This document shows, piece after piece, positions 8,949 through 17,392 of a DNA stretch of 64,000 bases. Position numbers and translations under genes: made by a program. Below the pieces are notes generated by a model. That model was given only the letters and a program-made list of their open reading frames with translations. It had not been told where the DNA came from and made no database searches. The stretch's first letter is position 1. Every line of letters begins with the position of its first letter. The stretch comes from Oribacterium sp. Its GTDB lineage: Bacteria; Bacillota; Clostridia; Lachnospirales; Lachnospiraceae. The stretch lies in NCBI GenBank assembly GCA_004554245.1, contig SFND01000021.1, forward strand, positions 18,107-82,106, given 5' to 3'.

Positions 8949-11900
8949 TTAATTGTTGTACAGGTCGATGAGCTTCTTGAGGTGCTCATATCTAGCCTGA
9001 GACTCAGCCTGGTTCTTCTCGTCAAGAGCCTTTGCTCTCTCCGGGTTCTTAAGGCCGAGGGACAGGTAACGAACCTCACCCTTCAGGAAATCCTGGTATC
9101 CGGTGAAATCCGGCTCCTTGGAATCGAGAGTGAACTTCTTATCGCCACCAAGCGGGTTGTATCTGAAGTTGTTCCAGTAACCAGTCTGGAGTGCAAGCTT
9201 CTCCTCAGTCATAGCCTTCGCCATGCCCTTCTTGATGCCGTGGTTGATACAAGGTGCGTATGCAATGATCAGAGATGGTCCTGGATATGCCTCAGCCTCT
9301 GCGATCGCCTTTACAGTCTGCTGCATGTCGCCGCCCATGTCGATATGAGCTACATATACATAACCATAGGACATTGCGATACCAGGAAGATCCTTCTTGC
9401 CGGTCTCCTTACCACCTGCAGCGAACTGTGCTACTGCACCGGTCGGAGTCGACTTGGAGGACTGTCCACCTGTGTTGGAGTAAACCTCGGTATCGAATAC
9501 CATTACGTTGATGTCCTTGCCGGAAGCAAGTACATGATCGAGGCCGCCGAAGCCGATATCATAAGCCCAGCCGTCACCACCGAAGATCCACTGGCTCTTC
9601 TTAGCGAGGAAGTCCTTATTCTTTACGAGATCCTTGGAAAGATCATCGGTCTTATCAGCAAGTGCTGCAACGAGCTTATCGGTAGCTGCACCGTTGGTAG
9701 CGCCGACACCGAAGGTATCAAGCCACTCCTGAGCGACATCCTTAACAGATGCATCCTTCTCAGCGAGCTCCTCTACTTCCTTCTTCAGTCTGGTACGGAT
9801 TGCGTTCTGTGCAAGTAACATACCATAACCGAACTCTGCGTTATCCTCGAAGAGGGAGTTATCCCATGCCGGGCCCTGACCCTTCGCGTTTACAGTGTAC
9901 GGTGTAGAAGGTGAAGAGTTACCCCAGATTGATGAGCAGCCTGTCGCATTTGCGATGTACATTCTCTCACCGAAGAGCTGAGTGATGAGCTTAGCGTATG
10001 GTGTCTCACCACAGCCAGGACATGCACCGGAGTACTCGAGTAACGGCTTCTTGAACTGTGAGCCCTTAACGGTGGTCTCCTTGAACTTCGCAACGACGTC
10101 ATCCTTCTCAGGAAGCTTAACTGCGTAGTCGAAGAACTTCTGTCTGTCGAGCTCCTCAGCGATCGGCTTCATCTCGAGTGCCTTCGCGCCCTTCATGCCA
10201 GGACATACGTTTGCGCAGGATCCACAACCAGTACAGTCAAGTACAGATACCTGGATACCGAACTTGTAATCCGGCATACCGGTCATCGCCTTGGTCAGCA
10301 TACCCTCTGGAGCGTTTGCAGCCTCGTCAGCAGTAAATGCGAACGGACGGATTGCGCCGTGCGGGCAGACATAAGAACAGAAGTTACACTGGATACAGTT
10401 ATCCGGATTCCACTGCGGAACGTTTACAGCGATACCTCTCTTCTCGTAAGCAGCTGTTCCGGAAGGAGTTGTACCATCGACATAAGCATTGAACGCAGAA
10501 ACAGGAAGTGAGTTACCCTCCTGAGCGGAAACCTTATTCTGGATGTTGTTTACGAAATCAAGAACATCCTTGGCACCCTCGGTCTTATCCTTGAACTCAA
10601 GGCCCTCATCCTGTGCGTTTGCCCAGTCTGCAGGGATCTCGATCTTCTCGAATGCGTTTGCACCAGCGTCGATTGCTGCCCAGTTCTTCTTAACGACATC
10701 CTCACCCTTACGGCCGTATGTCTTCTGTGCAGCGTTCTTCATCAGCTTGTTAGCCTCTTCCTTCGGGATGATACCGGTCAGTGTGAAGAATGCAGACTGA
10801 AGGATGGTGTTGATTCTTGTCGGGCCCATGCCGGTCTCAATACCGATCTTTACACCGTTGATGATGTAGAAGTTGATCTTGTGATCGTACATGTACTTCT
10901 TAACCTGGCCAGGGATGTGCTCTGCGATCTCATCCTTGTTCCATACGCAGTTGAGGAGGAAGGTACCACCATCAACGAGCTCCTGAACCATGTTGAACTT
11001 GGTCATGTAAGCCGGGTTGTGGCAGGCTACGAAGTTTGCTCTGTGGATCAGGTAAGTAGACTTGATCGGCTTCTTACCGAATCTCAGGTGAGACATGGTA
11101 ACACCGCCGGACTTCTTGGAATCATAATCGAAGTAAGCCTGTGCGTACATGTCTGTGTTATCACCGATGATCTTGATGGAGTTCTTGTTTGCACCTACGG
11201 TACCATCTGCACCGAGACCCCAGAACTTACAGTTAACGGTTCCCTCAGGAGTCGTAACAAGTGCTGGACCAGCCGGCAGAGAAAGGTGTGTAACATCATC
11301 ATCGATACCGATGGTGAATCTCTTCTTATCAACGTTGTTGTAAACAGCAACGATCTGAGAAGGTGTGGTATCCTTGGAACCGAGACCATAACGACCGGAA
11401 AGGATGGTGCAGTTTGCGAACTCTGTGCCCTGAAGAGCAGCTACGACATCGAGGTACAGCGGCTCACCGATGGAGCCCGGCTCCTTCGTTCTGTCGAGAA
11501 CAGAGATCACCTTGGTGGTTGCAGGAAGTGCCTTTACGAATGCGTCCTTGCTGAACGGTCTGTAAAGTCTTACCTTGACAACGCCGACCTTCTCGCCCTG
11601 CTTAGCAAGGTAGTCGATGGTCTCCTCGATGGTATCATTTACAGAACCCATCGCAACGATGACGTGATCAGCATCTGCTGCGCCGTAGTAGTTGAAGAGC
11701 TTGTAATCAGTACCGATCTTCGCATTCACCTTATCCATGTACTCCTGAACGATTGCAGGAAGTGCATCGTAGTAAGGGTTGGAAGCCTCACGAGCCTGGA
11801 AGAAGATATCCGGGTTCTGAGCTGATCCTCTCTCAACCGGGTGATTCGGGTTAAGAGCCTTCGCTCTGAACTCATCTACATACTCCCAGTCAACCATATC

Positions 11901-12476
11901 TCTGAGATCCTCGTAATCCCACTCCTCGATCTTCTGGATCTCGTGAGAGGTACGGAAACCATCAAAGAAGTTGATGAACGGAATGTGGCCCTTCAGCGCT
12001 GCAAGGTGAGCTACCGGAGTAAGATCCATAACTTCCTGTACAGATGACTCACAGAGCATAGCAGCACCGGTCTGACGGCATGCCATAACGTCGGAGTGAT
12101 CACCGAAGATGGAAAGTGCGTGCGATGCAAGTGCACGTGCAGATACATCAAATACGCCTGGAAGCTGCTCGCCGGCTACCTTGTAGATATCCGGGATCAT
12201 GAGCAGAAGACCCTGTGATGCGGTGAAGGTTGTAGTAAGAGCACCTGCAGCGAGGGAACCGTGAACTGCACCAGCAGCACCAGCCTCCGACTGCATCTCG
12301 GTTACCTGTACGGTCTCGCCGAGAAGGTTCTTTCTGCCTTCAGTGGCCCACTCATCTACATGCTCAGGCATGACGGATGAAGGAGTAATAGGATAGATAG
12401 CCGCAACTTCTGTAAATGCATATGATGCATGTGCAGCAGCCTGGTTACCATCCATGGTTTTCATTTTTCTTGCCAT
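8949..12476 (-). CDS. nifJ: Pyruvate:ferredoxin (flavodoxin) oxidoreductase
   Basis: An 1175-residue single-chain enzyme that oxidises pyruvate to acetyl-CoA and CO2 while reducing ferredoxin, the central step of anaerobic sugar fermentation. The N-terminal YPITPSSVMPEHVDEW region is the pyruvate-binding domain. Two [4Fe-4S] clusters are visible: CIQCNFCSYVCP near residue 690 and CTGCGSCANVCP near 747. The thiamine-diphosphate domain has GDGWAYDIG near 962 and an extra Cys-rich patch (SGACPGCGETPY). AGGAGG lies 7 nt before the ATG. Monocistronic, between its own promoter (12562-12589) and hairpin. Codon use is strongly biased, consistent with high expression. Its product feeds Pta-AckA, encoded at 37-39.5 kb. 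Confidence 0.97.
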   Translation of the reverse strand: MARKMKTMDGNQAAAHASYAFTEVAAIYPITPSSVMPEHVDEWATEGRKNLLGETVQVTEMQSEAGAAGAVHGSLAAGALTTTFTASQGLLLMIPDIYKVAGEQLPGVFDVSARALASHALSIFGDHSDVMACRQTGAAMLCESSVQEVMDLTPVAHLAALKGHIPFINFFDGFRTSHEIQKIEEWDYEDLRDMVDWEYVDEFRAKALNPNHPVERGSAQNPDIFFQAREASNPYYDALPAIVQEYMDKVNAKIGTDYKLFNYYGAADADHVIVAMGSVNDTIEETIDYLAKQGEKVGVVKVRLYRPFSKDAFVKALPATTKVISVLDRTKEPGSIGEPLYLDVVAALQGTEFANCTILSGRYGLGSKDTTPSQIVAVYNNVDKKRFTIGIDDDVTHLSLPAGPALVTTPEGTVNCKFWGLGADGTVGANKNSIKIIGDNTDMYAQAYFDYDSKKSGGVTMSHLRFGKKPIKSTYLIHRANFVACHNPAYMTKFNMVQELVDGGTFLLNCVWNKDEIAEHIPGQVKKYMYDHKINFYIINGVKIGIETGMGPTRINTILQSAFFTLTGIIPKEEANKLMKNAAQKTYGRKGEDVVKKNWAAIDAGANAFEKIEIPADWANAQDEGLEFKDKTEGAKDVLDFVNNIQNKVSAQEGNSLPVSAFNAYVDGTTPSGTAAYEKRGIAVNVPQWNPDNCIQCNFCSYVCPHGAIRPFAFTADEAANAPEGMLTKAMTGMPDYKFGIQVSVLDCTGCGSCANVCPGMKGAKALEMKPIAEELDRQKFFDYAVKLPEKDDVVAKFKETTVKGSQFKKPLLEYSGACPGCGETPYAKLITQLFGERMYIANATGCSSIWGNSSPSTPYTVNAKGQGPAWDNSLFEDNAEFGYGMLLAQNAIRTRLKKEVEELAEKDASVKDVAQEWLDTFGVGATNGAATDKLVAALADKTDDLSKDLVKNKDFLAKKSQWIFGGDGWAYDIGFGGLDHVLASGKDINVMVFDTEVYSNTGGQSSKSTPTGAVAQFAAGGKETGKKDLPGIAMSYGYVYVAHIDMGGDMQQTVKAIAEAEAYPGPSLIIAYAPCINHGIKKGMAKAMTEEKLALQTGYWNNFRYNPLGGDKKFTLDSKEPDFTGYQDFLKGEVRYLSLGLKNPERAKALDEKNQAESQARYEHLKKLIDLYNN

Positions 12477-12561
12477 AAGAATTCCTCCTGAAAAAATGAA
12501 CTACCACTTGAAGCGGTTGTTATATGTACCCACCCATAGTGGGATATCATACTCGAAAAGA

Positions 12562-12589
12562 ATTATAACATTTCCGCTATGAAATGCAA
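12562..12589 (-). promoter_or_regulatory. Promoter of nifJ
   Basis: Minus-strand TTGCAT, 16 nt, TATAAT, about 86 nt before the nifJ ATG. The 350-nt gap 12477-12826 otherwise holds the vanW-gene terminator and the palindrome pair; I see no gene in it. Confidence 0.75.
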
Positions 12590-12696
12590 AACAAAAACGG
12601 AGCGTTACTAAATAAAATACAAGGAAATGCACAAAAGGATGATATCCTAGTAAACCGCTATAGTATATATTGTACAGCCACTTCCCCACGTAACAG

Positions 12697-12736
12697 AAAA
12701 GAGCAGTCGCACACCACTGCAACTGCTCTCTTCTTA
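12697..12736 (-). terminator. Terminator of the VanW-domain gene
   Basis: AGAGAGCAGT pairs with ACTGCTCTTTTCT across a 14-nt loop on the minus strand, ending in TTTTCTGTT. It lies beyond the GGGGTC repeat pair that follows the gene. Confidence 0.65.
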
Positions 12737-12747
12737 AGAAAATCTTC

Positions 12748-12815
12748 ATGGGGTCTGACCCCATAAACTTCTGTTTAGATTCTGTTTAGAAAAATTTAAT
12801 GGGGTCAGACCCCCC
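12748..12815. repeat. GGGGTC palindrome pair (copy 2)
   Basis: GGGGTCTGACCCC at 12750-12762 and GGGGTCAGACCCC at 12801-12813, pitch 51 bp. The first is followed by ATAAACT and the second preceded by AATTTA, exactly as at 45.8 kb. A TTACGAAATTCTTACGGG box follows at 12816-12833 and includes the stop codon of the VanW-domain gene. Confidence 0.9.
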
Positions 12816-12826
12816 TTACGAAATTC

Positions 12827-14974
12827 TTACGGGCCGTCCTGGATGATCTCATCGTCATCCGGGCCTTCCTGTGCCCCCGGTGCTTCGATGACCTCATGAT
12901 TCGAGGCGCTCGTCTCCGGGGTCGGTGCCTCCGGCTTCTTCGCGGTCTCGGCCGGACTCGTCTCCGGAGCCGGTGACGGCTTCGTTTCGGTGGACGGCTT
13001 CGGTCCGTTCTCGGCTACCGTGGATTCTGCCGTGCTTCCACTCTCCGCGGTTGACTCTCCGCTCTCTGCAATCGAGGACTCGGCGGTCGACTCCGTCGTT
13101 CCCGGCGCATACTGCTTCGGTGTATGACCACTGTAGTGTGCCGTATGATCCTTCACCTTCTCGGTCGTTCCGTCGGCCTTATGGATCACCTTATAGGCCT
13201 GCCACTCGGAGCCCGCAGAGCCCGCAGACTCTGCTCCCTCCTCCGGGGTGATGATCTTCGGTGCCGGCACCGGAAGGTCTGTGGTCTTCTCGCAGACGAG
13301 CTCCCAGCTCTCGCCCTTCGGAAGCACACGGACACCATAGATCTGAACGGTACAGGTCTGGTCCTCATACCATGCACGGATACCGATGGCGTGATCCGAA
13401 TTATTGATAAACTGATAGTCCGGGCCCGGGTAGGAAACCGTCGCGTCGGCACCTGGTGTGACATAGGTCGGTGCGAAGGTATGAGAGCGACGATAGGTCG
13501 TCGTGAGACCCGAACGGAATACGGCATTATAGAGGGTCGAGGAAACCTGGCAGACACCGCCACCGATCTCCTGCACGACCTCGCCGTTATTATACGCGCC
13601 GGCCGCACCATAGCCCTTCGCCTCGGTACGCTGACCGACGGTCTTATTAAAGGAGAATTCCTCGCCCGGCTGGAGCACGGTACCGTTGATCGCGGCCGCT
13701 GCCAGCTTCACGTTCTTATTACGGGTCGCGTTGCTCGTGGTCTTCGTCGTGAAGCTGCCGATCGTACCATACAGGTCCTTGATGGAGGAATCCGACGCGG
13801 AGATCTTCTCGCCCTCGCACTCGATGGTCGCGTCATAGACATGCTGTCCGATCGACGCCATCACCTTCTGTGCGGTCGCCTCCGCATTGACGGCATAGCC
13901 CGCCACAGAGCCGCCGAAGACGAACTCGCCGCTCTCCTTATCGTAGCTTGTGATGTCGCCATTCTTCGGGCTCATCTTCCATACGATGGCGAGCTGCTTC
14001 ATGTAGTCCGAGATCTGCGCGCTCATATCCGGCAGTGTCAGCGTATAATCGCTGCCTGCACCCGTCGTGCTCTCGGTCTCACTTTCCGCTCCCGAAGCGT
14101 CTGTACTCTCCTCTGCTTCGCCCGAGGTCTCACTGCCGGCAGACGCCGTTGCAGATTCTTCCGCGATCGCCGCCGCATACTCCGTGAAGATCTGATCGAC
14201 CTGCGCATCCACCTGATCGCCGATCAGATCCGGGATGGTGAAGCTCTTCGCCTCCGGACGGATCGTCACGCTGGCATACGGATTATCCACCGCCACCTTC
14301 TGTACGGAGCCATCATTGTCACTCTCTCCGGAGCCGCTGCTCGTCTCGGTTTCCTTCACCTCATCATAGACCGAAAGATCCGGCATCTTGAAGCTGTCGA
14401 TGGAGGGATTCGCGTTCTTCACGACGAGGTTCCAGCTGTAGGCACCGTGGATGGCCTGCTTCACCGCCTCACGGTTCATACCATTCAGATTCAGGCTCTG
14501 TGCGTCCGGCGAAATCGCGCGGAGGTCGAGGATGATGTCCTTATGGATGGTATCGGTATCGGTATACAGAACGTTCTGTGTCGTCTCTTCCGCAGCCGCC
14601 GAAGATTCGTGCGAACCGCCGACAAATCCGCCGCGCACGGCAAACACGAGTCCACCGCCCACGATCAGAAATGCCAGCACCGCGCCGAGTACAAGCTTCA
14701 TGTTCGTCCCATCCTGGGATCTCCGTCCGTAATCACTGCCGCGTCGCCCAGGTCTTCCAGTCGAACGACCGGTACGGCTTCCAGTGCCTGCAGTGGACCG
14801 GCTCCCGCCTGCATAGCTGCTGTGGCTGCCCGACGAACGCGGTCCCGTATATCCGCTGCTGTGACTGCCCGTACTGCTGTGGCCGCTTCTCGATGCCGCA
14901 CCCCGCGCATGGGACTGTCCGCGTGCACGGGACTGTCCTCTGGATTTCTCAGAATATTCAAAATCGTCTCTCAT
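12827..14974 (-). CDS. VanW-domain surface protein with long disordered ends
   Basis: A 715-residue predicted membrane-anchored exported protein. Residues 1-~85 are Ser/Gly/Arg-rich and cytoplasmic; ~90-112 is one hydrophobic segment; a mixed domain with Ser/Glu-rich inserts follows. The VanW domain occupies ~420-550, with KTVGQRTEAKGYGAAGAYNN, GGGVCQVSSTLYNA and RRSHTFAPTYVTPG as its signatures. The last ~130 residues are Ser/Thr/Glu/Pro repeats. VanW domains are common in clostridial cell-surface proteins; their chemical role is not established. I chose the ATG at 14974, 14 nt after AGGGAG. A GTG frame 16 codons upstream starts inside the uvrC terminator and lacks a ribosome site. Confidence 0.8.
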   Translation of the reverse strand: MRDDFEYSEKSRGQSRARGQSHARGAASRSGHSSTGSHSSGYTGPRSSGSHSSYAGGSRSTAGTGSRTGRSTGRPGRRGSDYGRRSQDGTNMKLVLGAVLAFLIVGGGLVFAVRGGFVGGSHESSAAAEETTQNVLYTDTDTIHKDIILDLRAISPDAQSLNLNGMNREAVKQAIHGAYSWNLVVKNANPSIDSFKMPDLSVYDEVKETETSSGSGESDNDGSVQKVAVDNPYASVTIRPEAKSFTIPDLIGDQVDAQVDQIFTEYAAAIAEESATASAGSETSGEAEESTDASGAESETESTTGAGSDYTLTLPDMSAQISDYMKQLAIVWKMSPKNGDITSYDKESGEFVFGGSVAGYAVNAEATAQKVMASIGQHVYDATIECEGEKISASDSSIKDLYGTIGSFTTKTTSNATRNKNVKLAAAAINGTVLQPGEEFSFNKTVGQRTEAKGYGAAGAYNNGEVVQEIGGGVCQVSSTLYNAVFRSGLTTTYRRSHTFAPTYVTPGADATVSYPGPDYQFINNSDHAIGIRAWYEDQTCTVQIYGVRVLPKGESWELVCEKTTDLPVPAPKIITPEEGAESAGSAGSEWQAYKVIHKADGTTEKVKDHTAHYSGHTPKQYAPGTTESTAESSIAESGESTAESGSTAESTVAENGPKPSTETKPSPAPETSPAETAKKPEAPTPETSASNHEVIEAPGAQEGPDDDEIIQDGP

Positions 14975-15023
14975 ACTATCTATATTTACTCCCTGAAGCC
15001 ATTTCAAAGTTTTAAGGTTCACT

Positions 15024-15050
15024 AAAAAAGCGCCGCCCGAAGACGACGCC
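15024..15050 (-). terminator. Rho-independent terminator of uvrC
   Basis: Stem GCGTCGTC/GGCGGCGC (with G-T pairs) capped by a TTCG loop and followed by TTTTTT on the minus strand. It sits between uvrC and the VanW-domain gene. Confidence 0.85.
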
Positions 15051-15195
15051 TATAATCTTAACAGGATTTCGAATCTTTGTACATGAGAGAAGCCGCGAAA
15101 TACATGACGAATTTTTTACGGTTTTGTGAAGGCTTTCTTGTAATTTTTCGTACTCGCGGATGCTGCGCTTCTCTCCGATGCCGGCGGCCACGATA

Positions 15196-17124
15196 TCACT
15201 GCTTTTCTTCGACGCCGGCGCGCCAGGTTCCGACCGCCGTTTCCGGGTTACTGTGAAAGAAATCATACACCTGCCGCGCAGAATACTCGTCCATCGACGG
15301 GCAGTCCCGGAGCTCCTCGAGCCCGGCCACTCGGATATGGTCAATGTCTCCGAACCGCCGCATAAGTGCCTTTTTCCGTACTTCACCGATTCCCTTGATG
15401 TCGTCGAGCAGCGAGCGGATCTGCTTCTGCTCCCGGAGCGAGCGGTGGTAGCTGATGGCGAAGCGGTGCACCTCGTCCTGAATGCGCGTCAGAAGCTTGA
15501 AGGCCTCGCTGTTCTCCGCGATCGGCAGCTCCTCGTCCTGGTACAGCAGCGCCCGCGTCCGGTGATGATCATCCTTCACCATACCGACGACCGTGATGCT
15601 CGTGATGCCGAGCGCCCGCAGTACCTCCTCGCAGACATGCACCTGTCCCTTGCCACCATCCATACAGATGAGATCCGGGAAGTTCGAGAAGGAGCCGAGC
15701 TTATCATCCTTGCCGTCCCGCGCGTTCGTCTGCATCTCCGAGAGGCCATGCTCGAAGCGGCGCGTCAGCATTTCCCGCATCGAACGGACGTCATCCGTCC
15801 CCTGGACGGACTGGATGCGGAACTTCCGGTAGTCGTTGTTCTTCGGCCGGCCGTTCTGGTAGACGACCATCGAGCCGACATTGAGCGCACCCATCGTATT
15901 CGAGATATCGTAGGACTCGATGCGAAGAGGAAGTCCAGGCAGTCCGATCAGTTTCTGAAGTTCTTCGAGGGCCCGGGCATTCTTCACATCCTGCTCGCGG
16001 TACTGCTGACGATAGCGGTTCATGAGGATACCGGCGTTCGTGATGGCGAGCTCGACGAGCTTCTCCTTCTTCCCGATCTGCGGGGTCACGATGTATACAC
16101 GCTTCCCCTTCTCCCGGCTCAGCCACTGCTCCAGCACCGCCCTCTCCTCGAGCTCGGTCTGTACGAAGATCTCCCGCGGCACGAACGGGGTGCCGTCGTA
16201 GTACTGCTCGATGAAGTTCGTCAGGATGCTCTCGTCACTTTCCTCTGGGTCAATGTCGATGAACTGATGGTCACGGCCGATGATCTTCCCATCACGTACG
16301 AAAAAGATCTGAACGATGCAGTCCGCGAAGGAGCGGCGCATACCAATGATGTCCCGATCCTCGGCATCATAGGCCACGATCTTCTGCCGGTTCTGGATTG
16401 CCTCGATCGCCCGGATCAGATCCCGCATCTCGAGTGCCGTCTCGAAATCCAGGTTATCGGAAGCGCGCTGCATGCGGCGAGTCAGCTCCTTCACGATGTC
16501 CTCGTACTTTCCGTTCAGAAAGTCGATGGCTCGGTCCACCTGGAGCTTATAGTCCGCCTGCGACTGCTTCCCGATGCACGGCCCGTCGCACTGGTGGATG
16601 TCATAGTACATGCACTTGTTCGCAAGCGGCGCATCCTCCGTAAACGACTTGTTGCAGTTCCGGATATGGAAGGTCTTCCGGATGAGCTCGATGACCTCAT
16701 TGACCTGATCGTTCGACGCGTATGGACCGAAGTAACGGGCGCGGTCCTGGTACTGCTTCCGCACCTTCAGAATCCGCGGGTAGAGCTCGTTCGTCACCTT
16801 GATGTACGGATAGGTCTTGTCGTCCTTCAGCAGGGTGTTGTAGCGCGGCTTATGCTCCTTGATGAGATTATTCTCGAGCATCAGCGCCTCGAGCTCCGAA
16901 TCGACGACGATGTACTCGAAGCGCTCCACCAGATGCACCATCTGCTGGATCTTCACGGATTTCTTATAGGATTTCTGGAAGTACTGCTTGACGCGGTTTT
17001 TCAGCACCTTCGCTTTGCCGACATAGATGATCTCATCCTTCGGGCCGTGCATGATATAGACGCCCGGGAGCGCCGGCAGCTTCTGGAGCTCCTCCCCGAT
17101 ATTAAATTTCGTATTATCTCTCAT
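15196..17124 (-). CDS. uvrC: Excinuclease ABC subunit C
   Basis: A 642-residue nuclease that makes both incisions in nucleotide excision repair. The GIY-YIG domain is at the N-terminus (GVYIMHG.. IIYVGKAKVLKNRV, ~19-47). A Cys cluster and RNase H-like domain lie mid-protein, the UVR motif is near ~190-220, and the C-terminal HhH pair includes DDIKGIGEVRKKALMRRFG (~577). The ATG at 17124 (MRDNTKFN) is chosen because a longer frame to 17163 would run through a perfect 9-bp hairpin and adds residues not typical of UvrC. No good ribosome site is visible for either start. Confidence 0.93.
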   Translation of the reverse strand: MRDNTKFNIGEELQKLPALPGVYIMHGPKDEIIYVGKAKVLKNRVKQYFQKSYKKSVKIQQMVHLVERFEYIVVDSELEALMLENNLIKEHKPRYNTLLKDDKTYPYIKVTNELYPRILKVRKQYQDRARYFGPYASNDQVNEVIELIRKTFHIRNCNKSFTEDAPLANKCMYYDIHQCDGPCIGKQSQADYKLQVDRAIDFLNGKYEDIVKELTRRMQRASDNLDFETALEMRDLIRAIEAIQNRQKIVAYDAEDRDIIGMRRSFADCIVQIFFVRDGKIIGRDHQFIDIDPEESDESILTNFIEQYYDGTPFVPREIFVQTELEERAVLEQWLSREKGKRVYIVTPQIGKKEKLVELAITNAGILMNRYRQQYREQDVKNARALEELQKLIGLPGLPLRIESYDISNTMGALNVGSMVVYQNGRPKNNDYRKFRIQSVQGTDDVRSMREMLTRRFEHGLSEMQTNARDGKDDKLGSFSNFPDLICMDGGKGQVHVCEEVLRALGITSITVVGMVKDDHHRTRALLYQDEELPIAENSEAFKLLTRIQDEVHRFAISYHRSLREQKQIRSLLDDIKGIGEVRKKALMRRFGDIDHIRVAGLEELRDCPSMDEYSARQVYDFFHSNPETAVGTWRAGVEEKQ

Positions 17125-17136
17125 AGTGATGAAATA

Positions 17137-17167
17137 GCCGGTGGGTGCGCTTTGCGCGCCCACCGGC
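17137..17167. other. GC-rich hairpin in front of uvrC
   Basis: GCCGGTGGG (17137-17145) pairs perfectly with CCCACCGGC (17159-17167), with GCGC pairing in the loop. It is followed by TTTT on the plus strand and by TATTTC on the minus strand, so it resembles a terminator for plus-strand transcription rather than for leuS. Confidence 0.6.
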
Positions 17168-17199
17168 TTTTGATATTCATAATATTTTACAGTTTAGGC

Positions 17200-17376
17200 A
17201 GGGGACCCGGAGGGGGCGGCAACGGAGGCCATACGTAGAGACCGTTTGAAATCAAGCCGGGTCCCCTTAGCGGCACTTGGTACAATTTTCCTTAGCACCC
17301 TCTAGCAACGCTGAGTTTTCATCAAGAAAACTCAGCGATTGCAGAGGGCCTAGTGCCGCTTAGGGTCCCCGGCTTA
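17200..17376. repeat. Intergenic structured element, copy A (long palindrome)
   Basis: It begins with a box GGAGGGGGCGGCAACGGAGG and GCCATACG. Then come two 27-nt arms, 17254-17280 and 17349-17375, that pair with about four mismatches. Inside them CCCTCT/AGAGGG enclose a perfect 11-bp hairpin, GCTGAGTTTTC (17310-17320) with GAAAACTCAGC (17326-17336). It fills the leuS-uvrC gap, starting 17 nt past the leuS stop. Copies C, D and E share the box, the CCTTAGCAC motif and the inner hairpin. Confidence 0.8.
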
Positions 17377-17392
17377 GATTGAATACTGATAT

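Noticed and set aside
12501-12764. 87-codon minus-strand frame upstream of nifJ
   Set aside because: It spans the nifJ promoter and the VanW-gene terminator, has odd hydrophobic/Trp composition, and no ribosome site.
14977-15022. GTG start for the VanW-domain gene upstream of 14974
   Set aside because: It lies in the T-run of the uvrC terminator and has no ribosome binding site; the ATG at 14974 has AGGGAG.
13124-15025. Long plus-strand frame opposite the VanW-domain gene
   Set aside because: It is Arg/Leu/His-rich with no motif and lies antisense to a gene with a clear VanW domain; a by-product of GC-rich codon use.
15160-17238. 690-codon plus-strand frame opposite uvrC
   Set aside because: Fully antisense to uvrC and without any recognisable domain or ribosome site.
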